A stretch of DNA of 5,597 bases, taken from the NCBI GenBank assembly GCA_013202595.1, contig JABMPV010000424.1:1-5597 (forward strand), written 5' to 3'. Below, one piece after another: positions 1-5,194 of the stretch. Numbering within the stretch: position 1 is the stretch's first letter; each line of letters begins with the position of its first letter. The translations under genes were made by a program, and so were the position numbers. Below the pieces are notes generated by a model. It had not been told where the DNA came from and did not search any database. It was given only the letters and a program-made list of their open reading frames with translations. Source of the DNA: a bacterium (GTDB lineage Bacteria; Actinomycetota; Acidimicrobiia; Spongiisociales; UBA11373).

Positions 1-773
1 CCCGCGACTCGATCAACGCGATGAATCGCGACATCATCGCCGGCTACTGGGGGCGCAGGTATCACCCACCGGCGACCGTCATAGCGGTGTCAGGGCACGT
101 CGATCACGACGAGGTGGTCGACCTGGTCACCGAGCAGTTCGGTGCCTGGGAAGGCCCTGAGGCCGCGCACGAGTACGCGGCACCCGAGGGGGCACCGGTA
201 GTGCGGGTGACCACTCGCGACACCGAGCAGGCCCACCTCGTGCTGGGCGGCCACGGTCCGGACAGGACCGATGATCGGCGCTTCGCACTCGGCCTGGTGA
301 GCCATGTGCTCGGCGGCGGAATGTCGTCACGGTTGTTCACGGAGGTCAGAGAGCGGCGGGGCCTCGCCTACGCGGTGTACGCATTCAGGCTGCCCTACGC
401 AGAGTCGGGAGCGTACGGTGTGTATGTGGGAACGACGCCACATCAGACGGACCAGGTTCTCGAACTGGTGGTCGAGGAACTCGACAAGGTGGTCACCGAG
501 GGTGTGACCTCCGCTGAACTCGACCGGGCCAAGGGGCACATGAAAGGCTCGCTGGCCTTGGCGATGGAGGACACCAACAGTCGGATGATCCGCCTCGGTC
601 GCAACGAGTTGACCGGTGTCGAGCATCTGACACTCGATGACATCGTCGCCAGGATCGATGCCGTGACACTCGAGGAGGCTCACGCGGTGGCCGCTGACGT
701 CTTCGGTGGCTCACGCTCCATCGGAGCGGTTGGGCCGTTCGAATCTGGTGATCTGGAGCGATTCATCAAATGA
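1..773 (+). CDS. M16 family zinc metallopeptidase (PepR/YmxG-like), C-terminal part
   Basis: The reading frame is open from base 3 and the true start lies upstream of the window; the in-frame ATG at 21 is internal. About 256 residues are visible. They contain the second half of an M16 (pitrilysin/insulinase-like) peptidase: a strand near the left edge (TVIAVSGHVDHDEVV) of the kind found after the first M16 domain, then the family hallmark GGGMSSRLFTEVRERRGLAY (about residues 98-117 counted from the ATG at 21), and a C-terminal helical part with VTSAELDRAKGHMKGSLAL. The zinc ligands and catalytic Glu of the HxxEH motif belong to the N-terminal half and are not in the window. Family members are usually 410-460 residues, so about 40% is missing. 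The gene overlaps dapB by ATGA, which suggests one transcript and translational coupling; M16 peptidase then dapB, after pnp, is a common actinobacterial order. The physiological substrate of these bacterial M16 proteins is not well defined. Confidence 0.93.
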   Translation, partial: RDSINAMNRDIIAGYWGRRYHPPATVIAVSGHVDHDEVVDLVTEQFGAWEGPEAAHEYAAPEGAPVVRVTTRDTEQAHLVLGGHGPDRTDDRRFALGLVSHVLGGGMSSRLFTEVRERRGLAYAVYAFRLPYAESGAYGVYVGTTPHQTDQVLELVVEELDKVVTEGVTSAELDRAKGHMKGSLALAMEDTNSRMIRLGRNELTGVEHLTLDDIVARIDAVTLEEAHAVAADVFGGSRSIGAVGPFESGDLERFIK

Positions 774-1534
774 CCAGGGTGGCCGTCTCCGGTGCGGGAG
801 GTCGCATGGGGCGACTGGTCGCAGAGACCGTCGCCGCCGCCGCAGATCTCGACCTGGTGGCTCTCTACGACCCCGAGCACCCGGGCACTGAGGTCACCGG
901 CATCGTGATCTCATCCGATCCGTCCGTCGTCGACGGTGCAGACGTCGTGGTCGAATTCACCGTCCCCGATGTCGTCATGGGCAACCTCCGCATGTGGAGC
1001 GAGGCCGGGTCCCACGCGGTCGTGGGCACGTCGGGTTTCGACACAGAGCGGATCACCGCGTTGCGCACCGGGTGGTCCGATGGCGATCCCAAATGCCTGA
1101 TCGTCCCCAACTTCTCCATCGGCGCGGTGCTGATGATGCGCTTCGCCGAGATGGCGGCGCCTCACTTCTCCGCGTCGGAGATCATCGAACTCCACCACGA
1201 TCGCAAGGTCGATGCTCCCAGCGGCACGGCGCTGTCGACTGCCGAGCGAATGTCGGCTGCCGGCGGCAATCAGGATCGCACCGTCGAATCCGAGGAGTTG
1301 GTGCCGGGAGCCAGGGGTGCGGACGCATCCGGCGTGAGGGTCCATGCGGTCCGGCTTCCAGGTCTTCTGGCCCACCAGGAAGTCCTCCTCGGCTCAGCGG
1401 GTGAGACCCTGTCGATCCGCCACGACACATCCGATCGGGTGGCCTTCATGCCCGGAGTCCTGCTGGCGATCAGATCGGTGGCCGACCTCGACGCCCCGGT
1501 GACCATCGGCCTGGAGTCCCTGCTCGGCCTGTAG
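770..1534 (+). CDS. dapB: 4-hydroxy-tetrahydrodipicolinate reductase DapB
   Basis: DapB reduces 4-hydroxy-tetrahydrodipicolinate with NAD(P)H in the cytoplasm, the second committed step of the diaminopimelate/lysine pathway that feeds cell-wall synthesis. The 254-residue product has the normal family length and all expected signatures. These are an N-terminal Rossmann glycine motif GAGGRMG (8-14), VVGTSGF (84-90), the NFSIGAVLMM segment (114-123), and the catalytic/substrate-binding block ELHHDRKVDAPSGTA (140-154) with its conserved His pair, Lys and SGTA. The C-terminal FMPGVLLAI (226-234) is also typical. The ATG at 770 overlaps the stop of the M16 gene (ATGA). A GGAG at 755-758 may serve as ribosome binding site, though coupling is the more likely initiation route. 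The gene is followed 7 nt later by a hairpin. The neighbours often found after dapB in Actinobacteria (thyX, dapA) are not present in the window. Identification is secure. Confidence 0.97.
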   Translation: MTRVAVSGAGGRMGRLVAETVAAAADLDLVALYDPEHPGTEVTGIVISSDPSVVDGADVVVEFTVPDVVMGNLRMWSEAGSHAVVGTSGFDTERITALRTGWSDGDPKCLIVPNFSIGAVLMMRFAEMAAPHFSASEIIELHHDRKVDAPSGTALSTAERMSAAGGNQDRTVESEELVPGARGADASGVRVHAVRLPGLLAHQEVLLGSAGETLSIRHDTSDRVAFMPGVLLAIRSVADLDAPVTIGLESLLGL

Positions 1535-1541
1535 CGGGTGA

Positions 1542-1565
1542 CCAACACCGGGTTCCCGATGTTGG
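1542..1565 (+). terminator. Hairpin after dapB, probable terminator
   Basis: An inverted repeat starts 7 nt after the dapB stop: CCAACA (1542-1547) pairs with TGTTGG (1560-1565), then after one C/A mismatch CGG (1549-1551) pairs with CCG (1556-1558) around a GTTC loop. There is no T-run after it, so it would be an actinobacterial-type GC hairpin without U-tract. A role in ending the M16-dapB transcript is inferred from position. It lies outside the insertion sequence. Confidence 0.5.
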
Positions 1566-1619
1566 AGAGCGGACGTCCGGTGAGGTAGACCCTGGGTGGC
1601 GGATCAGGCCATGGGGTTC

Positions 1620-1624
1620 CTAAT
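1620..1624 (+). promoter_or_regulatory. Left-end half of the -10 box (CTAAT)
   Basis: Core CT plus AAT supply five bases of the -10 box TCTAAT that forms only when the right end is joined to the left end. In the integrated copy the base before it is C1619 and no -35 lies at the right distance, so the bridge RNA promoter is expected to be broken here. Confidence 0.65.
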
Positions 1625-1685
1625 GGGGGGCGAACGGTCTGATATGTCGGGCTGGGGGCTGAGCCGCCGGCCGGTGAACACTGCC

Positions 1686-1716
1686 GGGTTCCTGGGGCGT
1701 TGATTCCTGGCGCTAG
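1686..1716 (+). other. Target-binding loop guides (LTG 1686-1693, RTG 1711-1716)
   Basis: GGGTTCCT at 1686-1693 is identical to the left genomic flank plus core at 1614-1621. CGCTAG at 1711-1716 is the reverse complement of core plus right flank CTAGCG at 3097-3102; beyond a single mismatch one further base also agrees. Together they specify the pre-insertion target GGGTTC-CT-AGCG, which is what the flanks give when the element is removed. Opposite polarity of the two guides is the arrangement known for IS621. Confidence 0.8.
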
Positions 1717-1760
1717 ATCGTGTCCCGGCCGGTTGGTGAGGGAAGCCTTGGAGCGCTCAT

Positions 1761-1794
1761 GGGGTGTCGTGCCGACCGAGCACTGATCCATTAG
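1761..1794 (+). other. Donor-binding loop guides (LDG 1761-1768, RDG 1788-1794)
   Basis: GGGGTGTC at 1761-1768 is identical to the right end including the first core base (3090-3097). CCATTAG at 1788-1794 is the reverse complement of the core plus left end CTAATGG (1620-1626). A 4-bp hairpin (1769-1783) separates them. Together they specify the circle junction GGGGTGT-CT-AATGG, so the RNA recognises its own donor. Confidence 0.8.
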
Positions 1795-1835
1795 GTTGCC
1801 GCCGGGTTCCCTTCGGCTCTGGGGTATCGGACGAT

Positions 1836-1843
1836 GGAGGGAG
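1836..1843 (+). promoter_or_regulatory. Transposase ribosome binding site deciding the start
   Basis: GGAGGGAG lies 3-10 nt before the ATG at 1847, with its GGAGG core 6 nt upstream. No such site precedes the upstream in-frame TTG at 1796. This supports 1847 as the start and keeps the coding sequence clear of the donor-binding loop. Confidence 0.75.
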
Positions 1844-1846
1844 CGG

Positions 1847-3076
1847 ATGGTGACGATCTTTGTGGGTGATGATTGGGCTGAGGCCCATCACGATGTCCAT
1901 GTGATGGATTCCGACGGTGTCCGGTTGGCCAGCCGGCGATTTCCTGAAGGCCTCGACGGGGTGGGGGCGTTCCATGGCCTGTTGGCCGACCATGCTTCGG
2001 ATCCTTTCGGGGTGGTGGTGGGGATCGAGACGGATCGGGGCTTGTGGGTTGAGGCGCTGGTGGCTGCGGGGTATCGGGTGTATGCGATCAACCCGATGTC
2101 GGTAGCCCGTTACCGGGACCGGCACACTGTCTCAGGGGCGAAGTCGGATGCCGGGGACGCCAAGGTCCTGGCCGATGTGGTCCGCACCGACTGTCATAAC
2201 CACCGTCCGGTTGCGGGTGACAGCGACCTCGCTGAGGGGGTCAAGGTCCTGGCGAGGGCTCATCAGAGTCTGATCTGGGCCCGGGGGCGTCACACCAACA
2301 TGTTGCGTAACGGGTTGCGGGAGTACTACCCCGCAGCACTCGAAGCGTTCGACAATCTGGCCGATCGGGACACGCTGGCTGTGTTGGGTCGGGCACCGAC
2401 CCCCGAGGTTGGTGCCCGTCTCACCGTCCCTCAGATCCGGGCGGTGCTCAAACGTGGCGGCCGGCAACGCAACCTCGAACACCGTGCAGCCGAGATCTAC
2501 CAGGCGCTACACACTGAACAGCTCACCGCCCCGGCCCAGGTTGCTGCCGCGTTCGGGGCCACCACCACAGCCGCGGTGGGGATCATCACCGAACTCAACA
2601 CCCAGATCGCCACCCTCGAGACCGAAATGGGTGCGGCTTTTGAGCAGCACCCGGACGCCGACATCTACCTCTCCGTACCAGGACTCGGTGATGTACTCGG
2701 CGCCCGGGTGCTCGGCGAGTTCGGGGACGACCCGAACCGCTATGCCGACGGTAAGTCTCGCCGAAACTACGCCGGGACGTCGCCAGTCACCCGGGCATCC
2801 GGTAAGAAACGGGCCGTCCTGGCCCGCCACGTCCGTAACCGTCGCCTCTATGACGCCATCGACCAATAGGCCTTCTGCTCACTGTCGACCAGCCCAGGCT
2901 GCCGGGTGTTCTACGACCAACACCGGGCCAAAGGCGACCGCCACCACCAGGCCCTACGGGCCCTCGGGAACCGTCTCGTCGGGATCCTCCACGGATGCCT
3001 CAAACACCACACCCACTATGACGAACACACCGCCTGGGCACACCGCCAACCCGCCAACAACAGCATCGCCGCTTGA
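1847..3076 (+). pseudogene. IS110 transposase (bridge recombinase) interrupted by an in-frame TAG
   Basis: IS110 transposases are RNA-guided DEDD recombinases that cut and rejoin target and donor DNA with a bridge RNA. The start at 1847 has a good ribosome binding site; 409 codons precede the stop at 3074-3076. The RuvC-like domain shows GDDWAEAHHDV (D9 as first acid), GIETDRGLW (E61) and SDAGDAKVLAD (D101, D104). A helical linker follows, then the Tnp domain with SVPGLGDVLGARVLGEFG (276-293) and YAGTSPVTRASGKK (308-321), where S318 is the presumed catalytic serine. Codon 341 (2867-2869) is TAG, ending the open frame at 340 residues. The same frame then continues for 68 codons with clear family sequence (AFCSLSTSPGCRVFYDQHRA, ALRALGNRLVGILHGCLKHH). 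TAG most likely arose from the Trp codon TGG. No frameshift is present. The catalytic residues survive but the C-terminal helices are lost, so the product is probably inactive unless amber is read through. The original stop TGA overlaps a TTGACA promoter element. Confidence 0.9.
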
Positions 3077-3098
3077 CAGTTCCGCCCCCGGGGTGTCT
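3073..3098 (+). promoter_or_regulatory. Right-end -35 box of the circle-junction promoter
   Basis: A perfect TTGACA (3073-3078) lies at the very end of the transposase gene. In the excised circle, 17 nt of right end (3079-3095) are followed by T3096, the core CT and AAT (1622-1624), giving TCTAAT: five of six bases of the -10 consensus at ideal spacing. Such RE-LE junction promoters driving the bridge RNA are known for IS110 elements. In the integrated state the same -35 faces TCTAGC (3096-3101), a poor -10, which could give weak outward transcription toward the gene at 3150. Confidence 0.75.
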
Positions 3099-3114
3099 AG
3101 CGGCATCGACCCTG

Positions 3115-3145
3115 TATGGTCCTCACACGCTCGACCGTGAGGGGG
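3115..3145 (+). promoter_or_regulatory. Possible native -10 and ribosome binding site of the surface-protein gene
   Basis: TATGGT at 3115-3120 fits the actinobacterial -10 pattern TAnnnT. GTGAGGGGG (3137-3145) is a Shine-Dalgarno-like purine run 4 nt before the ATG at 3150. The -35 position for this -10 (3092-3097, now GGTGTC) falls in the insertion-sequence end, so the element has replaced the native upstream half. The ribosome binding site is convincing; the -10 is tentative. Confidence 0.45.
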
Positions 3146-3149
3146 TCTC

Positions 3150-5126
3150 ATGTCGTCCAGGATCGTGACCGCACTTCGTCCCGCCCGCCTATTGGCGGTC
3201 TTCGCCATGCTCGTGGTAATCCTCGGGCCGATACCACCCGCCGGAGCCGGAGCGGGCCCGACACTCAGGGACAACTGCGTCGACTACGTCCACTTCCCTG
3301 CCCAACCTCTCTTTGCATCACCATCCGAAGGCCGCGTCATCATCACCACCAACCCGGAATTGTCCGGTGGCGGCCTGTTCATAGAGATCGATGGCGCCTC
3401 GGGCCCGATCATCGGCGAAGGCACCATCGACCCCCGGGGCATCGGCGAGGCTCCCTTCCCTCTGTTCCAATTCGGAGAGCACCGGGTGACGGGGTTGGAG
3501 ATCCTGCCGCCCGGCGGGGGCGACCCCTTCCCCCTCGATCCGACGGTGATCGGCGATGAGGGCGTGTTCGTGGTCGACGACAACGAACCGGAGTGCGACC
3601 CCGACACCATGAGCCTGGTCGCCGCCACGACGACCACTACGTCGAGCACCACCACCACGTCGAGCACGACAACCACCACCGAACCCGAGTCGACCCCCGA
3701 GACCTCGACGATCCCGGCGACCACCGTCCCCGAGACCACGACCAGCACCTTCGAGGAGACCACCGAGACCAGCATCCAGATCATCGATACGGAAACCGGC
3801 AACTCGTGGATCGGGTACTGGTGGATCGGTGGCCTGTTGATCCTCGTGGGTGGAGGCGTCTACTTCCTCGCCAAGCCGAGTGATCCGTGCATCCCGGAGA
3901 AGGGTCGCTGGGCGATCGCCCAGAAGGCGTGCGGCGAGGCCGAGACGGCTGCCGCCAAGGCACGGGCAGCCTGCAACGAGGCCAAGGCCAAAGTCGACGG
4001 AGTGAAGGACGACCAGAAGAAGGTCTGCAAGGAGTGGCCGCCGGCATGCTGGAAGACCGATGAGGGGTCGTGGATCGAGGACGCCAACGTCCCCGGAAGC
4101 CGTATCACCAGCCGTGACCAACTCATGCGCGAGATGGCGCTCGGCGATCTGTGGCGTGACTACCAGAACGGCGACATGTCGGCGCAGGACGTGGAAACCG
4201 CATGGGAGCGGGCCAACACGCCCGAGTTCCGCGAACAGATGCGCACAAAGGACGCCGCAGCCAAGGCGAAGAAGGCGCAACTCGAGAAGGACCTGACCCA
4301 GGCCGAGGCAGACGCCAAGAAGGCCTGCGACGACGCCGACGCCGCCGACAAGAAGGCGAAAGAGGCCTGCGACGAGGCAGCCAAGCGCAAACGCGAGTAC
4401 GAGGAGTGCATCGGCCAGTATTCGGCCGGTGGCGCCTCGGCGCCCGGTGGCGGCGAGTCCGGTGCGGCACCCGGAGGCACCCCTGGAGTGACGGGTGGCG
4501 GCGCCACGGGCGGCGGATCGGGCGGACCCACCGACGGCGGCGGTGAGACACCGGAAGGACCGAGCGGCCCGGCGGTGACGACCCCGCCCCAAACCAGCCC
4601 ACCTCCGGAGTGCGGACCAGGTTCGAGTGACCCCAGGACCACCAAGACGGAGGTCATCGCCACCAAGACGTTCACGGTCACAGCATCGGGGACGTCCATG
4701 GAACTGACCGTGGAACCCGGCACCGATACCTTCACCGAGTGGAAGGAGGCCGAGTTGGCCGGTGGGGGGTTCCTTTCGCCCAACAAGCTCGGGGATCCCG
4801 GCTTCGCAGGAGAGGTCGCTGCACAACTGACCGACCTGGACCAGGGCTACAGCACGGCGAACGTCGCAACCGTCGCAATTCCCCGCAGGGAAGTGACGTA
4901 CGAGTGCGTCCAGCACTACTCATGCCAGGGCGGGGCGTGGGTGGCAACGCACAAGGAGTTGAGGAAGACGGGTGAGAAGGCGTTGAGCCCACAGCGATTC
5001 TCCACCGCAAACCAGGGCCCCAAGATCACATCATCCGATGTGACTCGCATCGTGACCCAGGCACAGCGGGCATGGCAACGCCTCGCCGAAGCAGACGCTC
5101 AGATCGATACATGGTGCGGGCAGTAG
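3150..5126 (+). CDS. Unrecognised multi-domain cell-surface protein with Thr stalk, TM segment and Cys-bearing coiled coil
   Basis: I do not recognise a family for this 658-residue protein. In order it shows: a signal peptide (basic MSSRIVTALRPAR, hydrophobic core about 14-28, likely cut near the AGAGAG at 31-36); a beta-rich domain (about 37-157) with Cys at 43 and 149; a Thr/Ser/Glu/Pro stalk (160-209); a hydrophobic segment WIGYWWIGGLLILVGGGVYFLA (220-241). After that come two Ala/Lys/Glu helices (about 247-290 and 365-420) around a Trp-rich insert (293-310); a Gly/Pro/Thr linker (425-487); and a C-terminal domain (about 495-658) with Cys at 586, 592 and 656. Cysteines fall at 247, 261, 275 in the first helix and 393, 407, 420 in the second. 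If the signal peptide is cut, one TM segment places the C-terminal half inside the cell, yet the cysteines and linkers look extracytoplasmic; topology is unresolved. The ATG at 3150 has a good ribosome binding site. It is probably a separate unit, between the insertion sequence and a hairpin terminator. Confidence 0.88.
   Translation: MSSRIVTALRPARLLAVFAMLVVILGPIPPAGAGAGPTLRDNCVDYVHFPAQPLFASPSEGRVIITTNPELSGGGLFIEIDGASGPIIGEGTIDPRGIGEAPFPLFQFGEHRVTGLEILPPGGGDPFPLDPTVIGDEGVFVVDDNEPECDPDTMSLVAATTTTTSSTTTTSSTTTTTEPESTPETSTIPATTVPETTTSTFEETTETSIQIIDTETGNSWIGYWWIGGLLILVGGGVYFLAKPSDPCIPEKGRWAIAQKACGEAETAAAKARAACNEAKAKVDGVKDDQKKVCKEWPPACWKTDEGSWIEDANVPGSRITSRDQLMREMALGDLWRDYQNGDMSAQDVETAWERANTPEFREQMRTKDAAAKAKKAQLEKDLTQAEADAKKACDDADAADKKAKEACDEAAKRKREYEECIGQYSAGGASAPGGGESGAAPGGTPGVTGGGATGGGSGGPTDGGGETPEGPSGPAVTTPPQTSPPPECGPGSSDPRTTKTEVIATKTFTVTASGTSMELTVEPGTDTFTEWKEAELAGGGFLSPNKLGDPGFAGEVAAQLTDLDQGYSTANVATVAIPRREVTYECVQHYSCQGGAWVATHKELRKTGEKALSPQRFSTANQGPKITSSDVTRIVTQAQRAWQRLAEADAQIDTWCGQ
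3627..3776 (+). repeat. Low-complexity Thr/Ser-coding tract
   Basis: ACC/ACG/TCG-rich DNA encodes the Thr/Ser stalk (residues 160-209) of the surface protein. ACGTCGAGCAC recurs with an 18-bp period (3639 and 3657), so the tract may vary in length between strains by slippage. Similar stalks are typically extracellular and may be O-glycosylated. Confidence 0.6.
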
Positions 5127-5147
5127 CCGGGCCGACCGAATGACATG

Positions 5148-5179
5148 GGCACCCGCTCGCCGACCGGTGGGCGGGTGCC
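5148..5179 (+). terminator. Strong 14-bp hairpin after the surface-protein gene
   Basis: The left arm (5148-5161) starts GGCACCCGC and pairs with the right arm (5166-5179) ending GCGGGTGCC, around a GACC loop. There are 14 pairs in a row, including two G-T wobbles. It begins 21 nt after the stop at 5126. No T-run follows, so it would be a U-less actinobacterial terminator. It reaches within 15 nt of the next start codon. Confidence 0.65.
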
Positions 5180-5185
5180 TAGCGT
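5180..5185 (+). promoter_or_regulatory. Possible -10 box for leaderless capA-like gene
   Basis: TAGCGT (TAnnnT pattern) ends 9 nt before the ATG at 5195, the spacing at which transcription would begin at or next to the start codon. No Shine-Dalgarno sequence precedes this ATG. The -35 region would fall inside the terminator hairpin. This is inference from position and motif only. Confidence 0.35.
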
Positions 5186-5194
5186 TGTCACAAC

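Larger units (their letters stand above)
1631..1812 (+). ncRNA. Candidate IS110 bridge RNA
   Basis: The left end carries a structured RNA with four guides. The target-binding loop is closed by CCGGCCGG (1667-1674) with CCGGCCGG (1725-1732) and by ACAC (1678-1681) with GTGT (1720-1723). Inside lie the left-target guide GGGTTCCT (1686-1693, same as 1614-1621) and the right-target guide CGCTAG (1711-1716, reverse complement of 3097-3102). The donor-binding loop is closed by AGGGAA (1739-1744) with TTCCCT (1807-1812). Inside lie the left-donor guide GGGGTGTC (1761-1768, same as 3090-3097), a hairpin GTGC/GCAC (1769-1772 with 1780-1783), and the right-donor guide CCATTAG (1788-1794, reverse complement of 1620-1626). 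A small 5' hairpin is possible at 1648-1666. Order and orientation follow the IS621 bridge RNA, which is about 177 nt; here about 182 nt. The 5' end is placed about 7 nt after the -10 box of the reconstituted junction promoter, and the 3' end after the last stem. Both ends are estimates. Confidence 0.85.
1620..3098 (+). mobile_element. IS110-family insertion sequence, complete ends, CT core
   Basis: The element holds one IS110 transposase gene with a 225-nt non-coding left end (1622-1846) and a 20-nt right end (3077-3096). This asymmetry is typical of the IS110 group, in contrast to IS1111. As expected for IS110 there are no terminal inverted repeats and no long target duplication; only the core dinucleotide CT is repeated, at 1620-1621 and 3097-3098. 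The boundaries were set by the guide matches of the element's own bridge RNA: left flank plus core at 1614-1621, left end at 1620-1626, right end at 3090-3097, and core plus right flank at 3097-3102. With one core copy the unit is 1477 bp. Removing it rejoins the flanks as GGGGTTC-CT-AGCGGC and leaves a 138-bp intergenic region between dapB and the next gene. The family assignment is very secure; the exact ends are inference with strong internal agreement. Confidence 0.88.

Noticed and set aside
1570..1579. CGGACGTCCG, a perfect 10-bp palindrome between dapB and the insertion sequence, as an operator.
   Set aside because: It is short, single-copy and not placed over a visible promoter; such palindromes are frequent in GC-rich DNA.
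1548..1810. GGGTTCC repeats four times (1550, 1614, 1686, 1804), three of them as CCGGGTTCC, suggesting an iteron array.
   Set aside because: The 1614/1686 pair is explained as target flank and guide, the 1804 copy is part of the donor-loop stem, and the 1550 copy lies in the dapB hairpin. Spacing is irregular.
1796..1846. TTG at 1796 as transposase start, adding 17 residues.
   Set aside because: There is no ribosome binding site, it would overlap the donor-binding loop, and the extra residues do not resemble the family N-terminus. ATG 1847 has GGAGG at good spacing.
1588..3114. GACCCTG occurs at 1588-1594 and 3108-3114 and could be read as a target-site duplication around the insertion sequence.
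   Set aside because: It disagrees with the guide-defined CT junctions, IS110 elements do not make 7-bp duplications, and a circle joined at these positions gives no promoter. Chance match.
2409..3140. A 243-codon open frame on the + strand overlapping the transposase 3' end and the right end.
   Set aside because: Its Pro/Ser/Thr/Arg-rich product looks like an out-of-frame shadow of GC-rich coding DNA; the IS110 frame explains the region.
3318..4916. A 532-codon open frame on the - strand opposite the surface-protein gene.
   Set aside because: Its Arg/Gly/Leu-rich composition has no recognisable domain. It is the antisense of a high-GC gene that has a signal peptide, TM segment and ribosome binding site on the + strand.
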